A DNA stretch of 64,000 bases from Roseibium marinum (GCF_002906165.1 NZ_PPCN01000017.1:1-64000), one strand, 5' to 3'. Counted from the stretch's first letter, positions 25,648 through 36,503 are shown. Translations and numbers: made by a program. The notes: generated by a model from the sequence alone, not told the origin.

Positions 25648-25784
25648 GAGCGTGTGTCCTTGTGTTTCGCCGCCGCAACAAGCTTGCATCCGGCGCTATA
25701 TAGCAGTTTGGAAGCGGCTCGCCATATCCGAAATTCCATGATCAGAAAGACCAGAAGTATCGCGATAGGCGCAAGCCAGACCAT
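25644..25784 (-). CDS. Membrane microprotein between bolA and grxD
   Basis: A 46-codon frame starts at ATG 25784 with GGGGA about 6 bases upstream. It reads MVWLAPIAILLVFLIMEFRI then a basic tail rich in Lys/Arg, so one membrane helix is likely with a cytoplasmic end. Its TGA overlaps the grxD ATG (TCATGA), which suggests translational coupling. It fills nearly all the space between bolA and grxD. No family is recognised; its role in the BolA-Grx Fe-S pathway is speculation from position. Confidence 0.5.
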   Translation of the reverse strand: MVWLAPIAILLVFLIMEFRIWRAASKLLYSAGCKLVAAAKHKDTRS

Positions 25785-25802
25785 GTTCGGTCCCCGTCCG
25801 GG

Positions 25803-26036
25803 TCAGTCAGGGGCTTTTGTCTGAAGGGCGAGAGCGTGCAAGGCGCCGCCCATATTGCCTTTCAGGGCTTCATAGACCAGCTGGTGCTGCTGGACGCGGC
25901 TCTTGCCCCGGAAAGTCTCCGAGACAACATTGGCCGCGTAGTGGTCGCCGTCTCCAGCCAGATCACGGATCTCAACCTGAGCATCGGGCAGGGCCGTCTT
26001 GATCAGGGTTTCGATCTCATTCGCGTTCATCGGCAT
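25803..26036 (-). CDS. bolA: BolA family protein
   Basis: The 77-residue protein has the BolA fold signature: MPMNANEIETLIKTALPDAQ, then DGDHYAANVVSETFRGKSRV with the conserved histidine, then QQHQLVYEALKGNMGGALHA with the ligand histidine region. It works with monothiol glutaredoxin in Fe-S handling. The ATG at 26036 has AGGA upstream; an earlier one lies in the end of purL. It follows purL by 44 bases and precedes grxD, the usual order in related genomes. Confidence 0.93.
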   Translation of the reverse strand: MPMNANEIETLIKTALPDAQVEIRDLAGDGDHYAANVVSETFRGKSRVQQHQLVYEALKGNMGGALHALALQTKAPD

Positions 26037-26080
26037 CGTGCGTCCGTCCTTTTTATGAAGTTCCCGAAAGGCCAAGCCAT

Positions 26081-28279
<2,199 letters not shown>

Positions 28280-28424
28280 GTCGGTCCGGGGTTCTGCGGC
28301 GCGGGCGCCTGGGCCTGTCTGGCGCCGGTTTAGCAGATCAAATCGCGGAAGTGGAGAGGCTAATCACATTCCGGCGGTCCGGTTCCACGGGAAGATTTTT
28401 TCCGGCGGGAAGGAAGCAACCTCC

Positions 28425-29936
28425 CTATTCGAAACTGTCGTAACAGGCGCCGCTGTCTTCCATGATATTGCGGACGATCCGAAGGCCCTCGGCCGTCTCC
28501 TCGCGGGTAAGCGGGTTTGTGACACCGATCCTGACCCGGTGGTAGACCTTGCCCGAGCGGCCGGTCTTGAACTCGTCCTCGTCGTCGATCAGCACATTCG
28601 CGCTCGCCGCGGCGGCCTTGAACGTGCCCGAAAGCCAGGGTTCGGGAACCTTCAGCCACAGGAACGGGGCATCGGGAGCCGCTTCAAGCTCGTAGCTGCC
28701 AAGATGTTGCCTGACGAGGGCATGGCGGGCGGCGATCTCCACCAGAATCCTTTCGCGGAAGGTATCGGCCGCGCCGGACAGGATCAGGCGGGCGGAAAGT
28801 TCGGACAGAAGGAAGGATATGCCGCCGGTCAGCATCTTGTGCGCCGTATAGATCCGCTGCGCGTGGGACAGGGGACTGGAGACCCAGCCGCCGCGCACAC
28901 CGGCGGTCACCGATTTGGACAGGGAACCGACATGGAAGGTGCGCTCCGGCGCCAGCGCGGCCAGCGGCGGCAGGGATGTTTGCCGGAGAGAACCGTAGAC
29001 CTCGTCCTCGATGATCCAGAGATTGTTCTGCCGGGCGATTGCCACGATGTCCCGGCGCCGCGCCTCGCCCATCAGGCCCAGTGTCGGATTGTGCATGGTC
29101 GGCATCACGAACAGCACCTTGGGGTGCTTTTGCGCGCAGACGCGGGCGAGGTCTTCGGGAAGCGGACCCTCGTCGTCCCGGGCGACTTCAACGGGCCGCC
29201 GGCCCATCAGGGCACCGCCGCGGGAGATCGAACTGTAGGTGAGTTCCTCGAAGGCGATCTGATCGCCGGGGGCGGTGGTTGCCGCCATGATCGCCATGAT
29301 CGCCGCCTGTGCGCCGGTTGCCGGCACGATACTGCCTTCGGCCGGTTCCCAGCCGCCGCGCGCCAGCCATTTCCGGCCCGCCCTGCGCCAGCTTTCCGGC
29401 ACGTCGCGGGTGTAACTGGCGATTTCGTGCGGGTGGTCACGGGTGATGTCGGAAGTCAGGCGGCCGATGATCTCCGCCTGGCCGATTTCGGGTGCCGAGG
29501 TGCTGTCGAAACGGATTGCGCCGGGGGCGGGCACGGAGATCCGCGTGCCGGCAAAGGCGGCATCCTTCGGAACGGCCGTGGCCTCGCGGACCCAGGAGGG
29601 GGGCTCGGCCGCCGAACGTTGGCCGTTGGCGGCCGGTTGGACGTCCATGCCGAGATCGGGTTTGCCGAATTCCTGGAGCTGAGCGGCCTCCGCGCTGCCA
29701 AGAACGAACGTGCCGCGTCCGACTTCACCGCTAACAAGACCCTGCCGACGGATCACGGCATAGGCCCGGCCGATGGTGCCGACGGTGACGCCCAGGTCAA
29801 AGGCGAGGTCGCGCTGCGGCGGGAGTTTGGCGCCCGTGGCGAGCGCACCGGTGGCAATGTCGTCGGCAATCCGGTCCGCCAGACGGATGTAAAGCGGGCC
29901 TTGGCCTTCGGGGATCTCTGGGTGCCAATTTGTCAT
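28425..29936 (-). CDS. MocR-type regulator (GntR winged helix plus aminotransferase fold)
   Basis: The 503-residue protein has a GntR winged helix at about residues 10-80 (LADRIADDIATGALATGAKLPPQ...VSGEVGRGTFV) and a fold type I PLP aminotransferase domain after it, with the internal-aldimine lysine in HVGSLSKSVTAGVRGGW. MocR proteins use PLP as a sensor and often activate a neighbouring gene. It is divergent from a DUF1127 gene. The spacer holds an inverted repeat of the kind expected for such an operator. Target pathway unknown. Confidence 0.92.
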   Translation of the reverse strand: MTNWHPEIPEGQGPLYIRLADRIADDIATGALATGAKLPPQRDLAFDLGVTVGTIGRAYAVIRRQGLVSGEVGRGTFVLGSAEAAQLQEFGKPDLGMDVQPAANGQRSAAEPPSWVREATAVPKDAAFAGTRISVPAPGAIRFDSTSAPEIGQAEIIGRLTSDITRDHPHEIASYTRDVPESWRRAGRKWLARGGWEPAEGSIVPATGAQAAIMAIMAATTAPGDQIAFEELTYSSISRGGALMGRRPVEVARDDEGPLPEDLARVCAQKHPKVLFVMPTMHNPTLGLMGEARRRDIVAIARQNNLWIIEDEVYGSLRQTSLPPLAALAPERTFHVGSLSKSVTAGVRGGWVSSPLSHAQRIYTAHKMLTGGISFLLSELSARLILSGAADTFRERILVEIAARHALVRQHLGSYELEAAPDAPFLWLKVPEPWLSGTFKAAAASANVLIDDEDEFKTGRSGKVYHRVRIGVTNPLTREETAEGLRIVRNIMEDSGACYDSFE

Positions 29937-29991
29937 GGTGACAATTTTCTATATTGCGTCTCAAAAGGAGTCAATTCATAAGATTGCAGCG

Positions 29992-30012
29992 CTACAATGT
30001 TGATGATTGTAG
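29992..30012. promoter_or_regulatory. Inverted repeat between MocR and DUF1127 genes
   Basis: CTACAAT (29992-29998) and ATTGTAG (30006-30012) are perfect inverted repeats with 7 bases between, followed by another ATTGTAA. They lie in the 103-base divergent spacer and are candidates for MocR binding. Confidence 0.4.
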
Positions 30013-30039
30013 TTATTGTAACCGTAATGAGGTGGTGAG

Positions 30040-30282
30040 ATGAGTTCAATAGAGACAATAGGAGGGCGGCGGATATCGCGTGTGCCGGCCTTCCGGTCGC
30101 TGATCGCATTCCTGTTGAGGAAGGTGGCGGGCTGGAGACGGACCGCGCGGACGCGAAGCCAGTTGCTGGAGCTTTCGGACGCGGCGCTCGAGGATCTCGG
30201 CCTGACCGCCGAAACCGCACGCCAGGAAGCTGAAAGGCCATTCTGGGATACCCGTGGCGAAACCTGGCGAAGGTTCCGGTAG
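30040..30282 (+). CDS. DUF1127 domain-containing small protein
   Basis: The 80-residue basic protein has the DUF1127 (YjiS-like) core: WRRTARTRSQLLELSDAALE followed by DLGLTAE. Small DUF1127 proteins in Alphaproteobacteria are linked to phosphate/carbon metabolism and RNA turnover, but this one is untested. It is divergent from the MocR gene and has GAGGTGG before the ATG, so it is a candidate MocR target. Confidence 0.85.
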   Translation: MSSIETIGGRRISRVPAFRSLIAFLLRKVAGWRRTARTRSQLLELSDAALEDLGLTAETARQEAERPFWDTRGETWRRFR

Positions 30283-30423
30283 AAAGTGCGCGAAACCGAG
30301 ATGTCAGGGACTTCGGATCCGGGACAGCCCGAAAGCCCGGAGAAACAGTAAAAATGCCGGACACGCTGCAGTTCGTGCCCGGCATTTCCCTTGAATTCAC
30401 CAAGTCATCGTCAATGAAGAGGG

Positions 30424-30960
30424 TTAGACCGCTCCGGTATATTCACCGCGGGCGGGGTAGTCGTTTTTCTGAACGAAATCAAGCGCGCCGACCATTTCCT
30501 GGAAATGCGGACGTACGAACGGCATGGTCTGGACGGCGGAGAAATACAGGGTGCCATCCGCTTTAACCAGGAAAACGCCGGGTTCGGAAAAGAGGGCGGG
30601 TTCCTCAATGCCGATGGAGGTGGTGCCGCGGCTCGTGGAGATGAAGAGACCCCAGCTTCTTGCCACCGAGAGCGGCAATCCGTATCCGAAGCGCAGATCG
30701 GAATAACCGACCTTGTCCGCCATCAGTTGGGCACGGTCTTTATCATCGGAGGAGATCGCGACGGTCTTGACGCCTTTCTCGGCGAAATCCGGGGTCAGGC
30801 GGCCCAATTCCTTCAGGTAGGTGGCGCAGATTGGGCAATGCAGGCCGCGATAAAACACGACGAGCGTTGCGAATTCTGCGGCATCTTTGGACAGGTCGAA
30901 CGGAGTGCCCGAAAGGGTTTCTAGCGTCAGGCCGGGAACCGGTTGGCGTGGAACAAGCAT
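30424..30960 (-). CDS. Peroxiredoxin-like AhpC/TSA family protein
   Basis: The 178-residue thioredoxin-fold protein has the active-site region VVFYRGLHCPICATYLKEL with a CPIC pair, then VKTVAISSDDKDRAQ and a bulky C-terminal part. It is like the peroxiredoxin-like AhpC/TSA proteins that reduce peroxides. I chose the ATG at 30960 because GAGGA lies 6 bases upstream; ATG 30972 is an alternative, and the frame open to 31149 is not family-like. It is divergent from an AraC-type regulator gene, its probable controller. Confidence 0.87.
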   Translation of the reverse strand: MLVPRQPVPGLTLETLSGTPFDLSKDAAEFATLVVFYRGLHCPICATYLKELGRLTPDFAEKGVKTVAISSDDKDRAQLMADKVGYSDLRFGYGLPLSVARSWGLFISTSRGTTSIGIEEPALFSEPGVFLVKADGTLYFSAVQTMPFVRPHFQEMVGALDFVQKNDYPARGEYTGAV

Positions 30961-31071
30961 CTGTTTCCTCATTCTGCTCAAGAGCAAGGCTTCACATTTC
31001 CCTGCGGATAGCCTTAAGATAGTGAACGAATGCAGCATGAACATTCTAAAAAGATGATCTGGAGTACGGAA

Positions 31072-31875
31072 ATGCTGGTCCCTTATCGGACATCCTTTAA
31101 CGGCAAGCTGGACCGGCTGTCGTCTCTCATCGACCGGCTCAGGGTTCACGTTTCAAATACGCCGAGCGGAAGTCCGGAAGAAGACGCCGCCAATTTCAGA
31201 GTTTACGCGAATGAAGAGCGGGCGCTCCGGCTGGTCTACAGCCCGTTGAAGAACGGTGTGACCGGGGATCATCGGGACATGGAGGCAACGGCGGACGAAT
31301 TGCCTCTGGTTGCCGCGCGTATCACGATTTCCGGTGTCGGCGGGCAACTCGTCAGTGCCCTGCCGGACTGTATTTCCGTGCCGCTGGCCGAGGATCCCTA
31401 TCTGACCGCGGTGGTCATGCCGCTGATCGAGGAGGTTGCCCTGCCAAGATGCGGCGGGCAGGCGGCGTTCCAGCGGCTGTGCGAGGTGGTGGTCATCCGG
31501 CTGCTGCGCCATGCAATGGAAGCGGGCAAGGCGGATACCGGTCTGCTGAGCGGCCTGGCGCATCCGCGCATCGCCGCCGCGCTGGTCGCGATACACGAGG
31601 CGCCGGGCGACATCTGGACACTTGAGAAGCTGGCGGAGACGGCCGGGATGTCCCGCACGCAATTCGCCGTCACCTTCAAGGAACGCGTCGGAACCACACC
31701 CATGGGGTATCTCTCCACTTGGCGGCTGGACATTGCAAGATCCGAACTGGAAGCCGGGCTACAGGTCAAATCCGTCGCCTCGATATGTGGATTCACAAGT
31801 CCGGCGGCGTTTTCGCGGGCCTTTTCGCGCCGCTTCGGCTATCCGCCCAAACAAAGGCGGAACCAGGCGGCCTGA
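31072..31875 (+). CDS. AraC family transcriptional regulator with cupin-type N-terminus
   Basis: The 267-residue protein has an AraC_N/cupin_6 domain (about residues 5-165) and a C-terminal pair of helix-turn-helix motifs (TLEKLAETAGMSRTQFAVTF and VKSVASICGFTSPAAFSRAF ending in RRFGYPPK). I chose the ATG at 31072 because GGAG lies 8 bases before it; ATGs at 31030 and 31054 are in frame. It is divergent from the peroxiredoxin-like gene and probably regulates it. The effector is unknown. Confidence 0.88.
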   Translation: MLVPYRTSFNGKLDRLSSLIDRLRVHVSNTPSGSPEEDAANFRVYANEERALRLVYSPLKNGVTGDHRDMEATADELPLVAARITISGVGGQLVSALPDCISVPLAEDPYLTAVVMPLIEEVALPRCGGQAAFQRLCEVVVIRLLRHAMEAGKADTGLLSGLAHPRIAAALVAIHEAPGDIWTLEKLAETAGMSRTQFAVTFKERVGTTPMGYLSTWRLDIARSELEAGLQVKSVASICGFTSPAAFSRAFSRRFGYPPKQRRNQAA

Positions 31876-31915
31876 AGCACGGCGCGCCGCGCGGCTCCGG
31901 AGTTCTCCGGCATCC

Positions 31916-32170
31916 CTATCCCCGATCGCCGACCGGCTGTTCCAGGGCGTAGATTTCGTCGTTGATGTCGTCCGCCTTGCGGGCAAAAAGCGCCTGGGCG
32001 TCGTTGAGGCCGAGATTGTAGAAGCGGGCACCGAGAGAGGTTGAGAGAAAGTCGATCAGCCGGTCGGCATCCATGTTGCCGATTTCCACGTCCAGTTCCT
32101 CGTCCAGGAAGCGCTGGATCTGCGAGGCGAGGCGGGTCCGGGTGTCCTTATCGAGTTTCAGCTCGGTCAT
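31916..32170 (-). CDS. DUF2164 family protein
   Basis: The 84-residue protein matches DUF2164: LASQIQRFLDEELDVEIGNM, FLSTSLGARFYNLGLNDAQA and a short acidic helix. No function is established for the family. It lies 27 bases after purQ in the same direction and could be cotranscribed. Confidence 0.85.
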   Translation of the reverse strand: MTELKLDKDTRTRLASQIQRFLDEELDVEIGNMDADRLIDFLSTSLGARFYNLGLNDAQALFARKADDINDEIYALEQPVGDRG

Positions 32171-32197
32171 GGCCGTTTCCCGTAGGTTTTGTCGGTG

Positions 32198-32866
32198 TCA
32201 GGCCGCTTCGTCGAGCAGGCTTTCGAAAAGCAGTCGACCCTCGACGCCGCCGTTGAGGGGCTCGATCAGGTTTTCCGGATGTGGCATCATGCCAAGGACG
32301 TTGCCCTTTGCATTGGTGATGCCGGCAATGTCGTTGATCGAGCCGTTCGGGTTGCTGCCATCCGTATAGCGGAAAATCACCTGGTCGTTGTCCTCGATGC
32401 GCTTCAACGTCTCGGCATCGGCGAAATAGTTGCCGTCGTGATGGGCGACCGGGCAGCGCCAGACCTGGCCCTTCCGGAACTTCGAGGAAAACCGGGTGGC
32501 GTTGTTCACCGTCTCCATCCTGATTTCCCGGCAGACAAAGGTCAGTCCGGCGTTGCGCATCAGGGCGCCCGGCAGGAGACCGGCTTCGGTCAGGATCTGG
32601 AAGCCGTTGCACACGCCCAGAACGGCAACGCCGCTCCCGGCCTTGGCGACCAGATCCTTCAGGATCGGCGAGCGGGCGGCTATCGCTCCGGCGCGCAGAT
32701 AGTCGCCGTAGGAAAAACCTCCCGGAACGATCACCAGATCGACGTCGGGTACGGTGCTTTCCGTGTGCCAGACACTGAGCGGGCGCGTGCCGGTGATGTG
32801 TTCCAGCGCATGGAACATGTCGCGGTCGCGGTTGGAGCCGGGGAAAACGATGACGGCGGTTTTCAT
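32198..32866 (-). CDS. purQ: Phosphoribosylformylglycinamidine synthase subunit PurQ
   Basis: The 222-residue class I glutamine amidotransferase supplies ammonia to PurL. The start MKTAVIVFPGSNRDRDMFHA, the nucleophile Cys in VLGVCNGFQIL, and GMMPHPENLIEP with the catalytic His are visible. GGGGAG precedes the ATG at 32866. It follows purS and a 35-codon membrane microprotein, the usual set in this order. Confidence 0.97.
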   Translation of the reverse strand: MKTAVIVFPGSNRDRDMFHALEHITGTRPLSVWHTESTVPDVDLVIVPGGFSYGDYLRAGAIAARSPILKDLVAKAGSGVAVLGVCNGFQILTEAGLLPGALMRNAGLTFVCREIRMETVNNATRFSSKFRKGQVWRCPVAHHDGNYFADAETLKRIEDNDQVIFRYTDGSNPNGSINDIAGITNAKGNVLGMMPHPENLIEPLNGGVEGRLLFESLLDEAA

Positions 32867-32885
32867 TGGGCACTCCCCTAAGTAG

Positions 32886-32993
32886 TCAAAGCAGCACGAC
32901 AACGGCGATCAAGGCCGCGAGCGCGGGCACAAGGATGAAGACCGCCGCCTTGGCGGCCATGAAGATTACGGCCCTGCGCGTGTCTTCATCCAT
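32886..32993 (-). CDS. PurS-PurQ associated small membrane protein
   Basis: A 35-codon frame from ATG 32993 has an N-terminal charged stretch (MDEDTRR) and then one long hydrophobic helix rich in Ala and Val (about residues 9-35). It lies 10 bases after purS and 19 bases before purQ on the same strand. A small membrane protein at this place is a recurrent annotation in related Alphaproteobacteria (FGAM-synthase-associated small membrane protein). Its function is unknown. Confidence 0.7.
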   Translation of the reverse strand: MDEDTRRAVIFMAAKAAVFILVPALAALIAVVVLL

Positions 32994-33003
32994 GGCGATT
33001 CGT

Positions 33004-33243
33004 TCAGGCGATCTCGATGGCGTAGTTCTCGATCACGGTATTGGCAAGCAGCTTCTCGCACATCCGTTCGAGCTTGGTTCTTGCGGCGGCCTTGTCGGTG
33101 CCAGCCAGTTCGACGTCGAACACCTTGCCCTGCCGCACGGAGCTGACTTCGGCGAAGCCGAGGCCGCCAAGCGCGCCCTCAATGGCCTTTCCCTGAGGAT
33201 CGAGTACACCGTTTTTCAAGGTGACGATCACACGTGCTTTCAT
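33004..33243 (-). CDS. purS: Phosphoribosylformylglycinamidine synthase subunit PurS
   Basis: The 79-residue protein starts MKARVIVTLKNGVLDPQGKA and carries LGFAEVSSVRQGKVFDVELA, as in PurS, which bridges PurL and PurQ. It lies between a terminator-like hairpin after purC and the small membrane protein gene. Confidence 0.96.
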   Translation of the reverse strand: MKARVIVTLKNGVLDPQGKAIEGALGGLGFAEVSSVRQGKVFDVELAGTDKAAARTKLERMCEKLLANTVIENYAIEIA

Positions 33244-33335
33244 GAGGTCTTGTCTCCATCAACGTCCCGCAGGGCTTTTGCTGGCTCTTACACCAGCTTG
33301 GACGGTTCTGAAAGGGAAGAAGGCGCGCGAAAGGA

Positions 33336-33370
33336 AAAACCCCCGCCAAACTTTCGCTTGGCGGGGGGGC
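33336..33370 (-). terminator. Terminator between purC and purS
   Basis: On the minus strand CCCCCGCCAA (33367-33358) pairs with TTGGCGGGGG (33349-33340) and is followed by five T. It lies 10 bases after the purC stop. It should end most purC transcripts, so purS-purQ either has its own promoter or depends on read-through. Confidence 0.85.
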
Positions 33371-33376
33371 ATATTG

Positions 33377-34141
33377 TTACTGCACCAGTGTCGGACCGGG
33401 CCCGGCCGGCCGCTCGTTGACATTCATGATGCCGAGGCGCTTGGCGACCTCCTGATAGGCTTCCAGCATGCCGCCCATGTCGCGGCGGAAGCGGTCCTTG
33501 TCCATCTTGTCGTTGGTCTCGATATCCCACAGACGGCAACTGTCGGGGGAGATCTCGTCCGCCACGACGATGCGCATCATGTCGCCCTCGAAGAGGCGGC
33601 CGCATTCGATCTTGAAATCGACAAGCCGGATACCGACACCCAGGAACAGGCCGGAGAGGAAATCGTTGACGCGGATGGCCAGCGCCATGATGTCGTCCAG
33701 CTCCTGCGGAGTGGCCCAGCCAAAGGCGGTGATGTGCTCTTCGGCCACCATCGGATCGTCGAGCTCGTCGTTCTTATAATAGAACTCGATGATGGAGCGC
33801 GGCAGCTGCGTGCCTTCTTCCAGGCCAAGCCGCTTGGAGATGGATCCGGCGGCGACATTGCGCACGACCACTTCCAGCGGAATGATCTCGACTTCCCGGA
33901 TCAGCTGTTCGCGCATGTTCATGCGGCGGATGAAGTGGGTCGGGATGCCGATGGCATTCAGCTGGTTGAAAATGAATTCGGAAATACGGTTGTTGAGCAC
34001 GCCCTTGCCGTCAACAATCTCGTGTTTCTTGTTGTTGAAGGCCGTGGCGTCATCCTTGAAGTGCTGGACCAGCGTTCCCGGTTCCGGACCTTCATAGAGA
34101 ATCTTGCCCTTACCTTCATAAATGCGGCGGCGGCGGTTCAT
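33377..34141 (-). CDS. purC: SAICAR synthase
   Basis: The 254-residue enzyme joins aspartate to CAIR in purine synthesis. It starts MNRRRRIYEGKGKILYEG (nucleotide loop), and has RNVAAGSISKRLGLEEG and LVDFKIECGRLFEGD, typical family motifs. Standard length. First gene of the purC-purS-purQ set, with a terminator right after it. Confidence 0.97.
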   Translation of the reverse strand: MNRRRRIYEGKGKILYEGPEPGTLVQHFKDDATAFNNKKHEIVDGKGVLNNRISEFIFNQLNAIGIPTHFIRRMNMREQLIREVEIIPLEVVVRNVAAGSISKRLGLEEGTQLPRSIIEFYYKNDELDDPMVAEEHITAFGWATPQELDDIMALAIRVNDFLSGLFLGVGIRLVDFKIECGRLFEGDMMRIVVADEISPDSCRLWDIETNDKMDKDRFRRDMGGMLEAYQEVAKRLGIMNVNERPAGPGPTLVQ

Positions 34142-34455
34142 TGGCTATACCGTTATCTTTTAAAAGAGAATCCTTGGGAAGGGTCCTTGCTCACCTGGTC
34201 TGTTTTCTGCCGGGACGTCCTTGTCAAACCGGCGGGCGCCTTCAGGCGGCAATCCCTATTTTGCGGCGCGGAACTTACCCGAAGCGGGAGCAAAGTACAA
34301 TCTTATGTTTTCCGCCATTTTACGGATGAGGTTATGCTTTTGACGCAAGGGAGCAGGATCTGCGTTGATTTGCGGCGCGTGCGGGGATATGCAAGAGACC
34401 AAATCGGCCCCATATGGGGGGAAGTGCATCAGCGCGGTTCAGGAGACGATGAGTT

Positions 34456-34779
34456 ATGAGCACATTCGACAAGCGCGAACAAGGGTTCGAGAACAAATTC
34501 GCGCATGACGAGGAGCTGCGGTTCAAGGCGACAGCACGGCGCAACAAGTTGCTGGGGCTGTGGGCGGCGGAACTTCTGGGTTATGAAGGCGACAAGGCGC
34601 AAGATTACGCCAAGGAAGTCGTGCGGGCCGATTTCGAGGAGCCGGGCGACGAAGACGTGTTCCGCAAGATCCGTGCGGATTTCGATGCAGGTAACGTCGA
34701 GCAGTCCGATCATCAGATTCGCCGCAACATGGACGAACTGATGCATACGGCCATCGCACAGGTTCAGAACCAGGGCTGA
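34456..34779 (+). CDS. DUF1476 protein (ATPase inhibitor zeta-like)
   Basis: The 107-residue helical protein matches DUF1476: FDKREQGFENKFAHDEELRF at the start and NKLLGLWAAELLG. In Paracoccus the family member is the zeta subunit, an inhibitor of the F1-ATPase, acting through its N-terminal segment. This copy keeps that segment. It is divergent from purC, as in related genomes. Confidence 0.92.
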   Translation: MSTFDKREQGFENKFAHDEELRFKATARRNKLLGLWAAELLGYEGDKAQDYAKEVVRADFEEPGDEDVFRKIRADFDAGNVEQSDHQIRRNMDELMHTAIAQVQNQG

Positions 34780-34975
34780 GCGCAACGCGCAGCCGACGAC
34801 GGAAATGCATAACGTCTGCCGCCCGCGGCAGGCGTTTTCGTTTTAGCCACTGTTTATTCAGGTTTCCTGGCAATGCAGGTTGATCTTTCGCCTGCGCGTA
34901 CCGGTTCGCAGCAATAAGACTTGCAGCCCGGGTCTTTCGCCAGTTTGATGACTGACCTGACCGAGGAGGCTGCCC

Positions 34976-35758
34976 GTGAGCGAACAATCCTTTCTTGCCG
35001 ACAAATTACGATCCGGAAAACCGGTCATCACCGGCTGGTCCGTGCTGTGTGTGCCGATGATCGCCGAAATGATGGCGCGTGGCGGTTATGAGGCGGTGAC
35101 GGTAGACCTTCAGCACGGCATGTACGATTTCGCCTCCGCCTGCGAAGCGCTGGCGGCGACCGCCCTCGGCGGAGCGCACCGCATCGTTCGTATTCCGATC
35201 GGCGATAACGCGCTGGCCGGCCGTCTGGCCGACATGGGGGCGGAATGCCTGATCGCGCCGATGATCAATTCCCGGGAAGATGCCGTGTCCTTCGCGAGAG
35301 CCGTCAAATATCCCCCGGACGGAGACAGAAGCTGGTCGCCTTTCCGGGCGGCGATGCTCAGCGGCCAGACGATGGAAGAGTACCGCAAGGGGGCCAATTC
35401 CCAGACGCTTTCCCTGGCGATGATCGAAACCCAGGAAGCGATTGACGCGCTGGACGATATCCTGTCGGTTCCCGAGCTTGACGGAGTGTTTGTCGGGCCG
35501 AGCGATCTGTCGATCTCGCTGTCGAACGGTGCGCGGCTCGACCCGAACGGCGAGGCGAACGCGAAAGTCTGCGCCGCGATCGCGGAAAAGGCGGTAAAGG
35601 CCGGCAAGCTCGCCGGTATTTTCTGCATGAACGCCGACAAGGTGAAGGAAGCCATTCAGCAGGGTTTCTGCCTGATCAGCCACGGCATCGACCGCTCGTT
35701 TGTCGGCGATGCCATCGCCAACGCCCGGCGCGAAGTGGACGAGATCACCTCTACCTAG
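34976..35758 (+). CDS. HpcH/HpaI aldolase/citrate lyase family protein
   Basis: The 260-residue protein has the class II aldolase pattern of HpaI-type pyruvate aldolases: GYEAVTVDLQHGMYDFASA with the catalytic histidine, APMINSREDAVSFARAVKYP, and DGVFVGPSDLSISLSNG with metal ligands nearby. It should cleave a 2-keto-4-hydroxy acid to pyruvate and an aldehyde; the substrate is unknown. The start is a GTG at 34976 with GAGGAGG upstream. Confidence 0.88.
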   Translation: MSEQSFLADKLRSGKPVITGWSVLCVPMIAEMMARGGYEAVTVDLQHGMYDFASACEALAATALGGAHRIVRIPIGDNALAGRLADMGAECLIAPMINSREDAVSFARAVKYPPDGDRSWSPFRAAMLSGQTMEEYRKGANSQTLSLAMIETQEAIDALDDILSVPELDGVFVGPSDLSISLSNGARLDPNGEANAKVCAAIAEKAVKAGKLAGIFCMNADKVKEAIQQGFCLISHGIDRSFVGDAIANARREVDEITST

Positions 35759-35759
35759 G

Positions 35760-36314
35760 TCAGCCCAGCCGCTTCATGAAATGGGCGAAGGACATCATGC
35801 CTTCCGGCCAGGGGCCATGGCCGCTTTCCAGATTGATGTGCCCGGCTTGACCGGCGTCCTGGAACGTGGCGCCCCAGGCAAGGGCAAATTCCCGCGCCCG
35901 CTCATGGTCGCAGTAGGGATCGTTGCGGCTGGCGACGAGATGAGACTGGAAGGGCAGGGGATTGAGGGGCACGGGGCGGAAATCGCCGCCGTCGAACTCC
36001 TTCACCAGTCCCTCCCGGTCCCAGTCAGAAGGTGCGACCAGATAAGCGCCCGCGATCCTCTCCTTCAGCGCATGGGCGGCGTGCGCGACCAGTATGCAGC
36101 CGAGTGAATGCGCCACGAGTACGACGGGCCTTTCGCAAGCTTCCACTTCCGCGACAAGCGTCTCCAGCCATTGCTTTTTGCCCGGCGTGTGCAGTTCCGC
36201 CTGCTTGACAACGCGCGCGGTCGGCATCTTGTCGCGCCAGCGCAGCAGCCAGTGGCCAGGCAGCGTTTTTCCATAGCCGGGAATGAGCAGAATGTCGGTC
36301 TCGGAAATTTTCAC
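35760..36314 (-). CDS. RBBP9/YdeN-type alpha/beta hydrolase
   Basis: The 184-residue small serine hydrolase has ILLIPGYGKTLPGHWLLRW, the nucleophile elbow VAHSLGC, the acid in SRNDPYC and the final His in GHINLESGHGPWPEG, the RBBP9/YdeN layout. Substrate unknown. It is convergent with the aldolase gene, ends 1 base from it, and stands alone on its strand. Confidence 0.88.
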   Translation of the reverse strand: MKISETDILLIPGYGKTLPGHWLLRWRDKMPTARVVKQAELHTPGKKQWLETLVAEVEACERPVVLVAHSLGCILVAHAAHALKERIAGAYLVAPSDWDREGLVKEFDGGDFRPVPLNPLPFQSHLVASRNDPYCDHERAREFALAWGATFQDAGQAGHINLESGHGPWPEGMMSFAHFMKRLG

Positions 36315-36432
36315 GGGGCCCTACCTGTCGCGAGCAAATCTTGTCCTTGTTGCTCTCTCGCAGATGACCGGCGTTGTTGTCAAACGCAAGTGCTCTGGCA
36401 GCCCAAAAGCCGATGGAACGCGGGTTCAAGTA

Positions 36433-36503
36433 GAAAAAACCTCAGGTCGTGTTCCCGGATGCGGCGTAGCGGAGATCCGGGATGACGATCCTGAGGTTTT
36501 TTC
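36433..36503. terminator. REP-based bidirectional terminator
   Basis: The 14-base arms GAAAAAACCTCAGG (36433-36446) and CCTGAGGTTTTTTC (36490-36503) pair perfectly and enclose a second CCCGGAT...ATCCGGG palindrome. On both strands the outer stem ends in a T run, so it works as a terminator either way; it lies after the BA14K gene on the minus strand. Confidence 0.8.
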
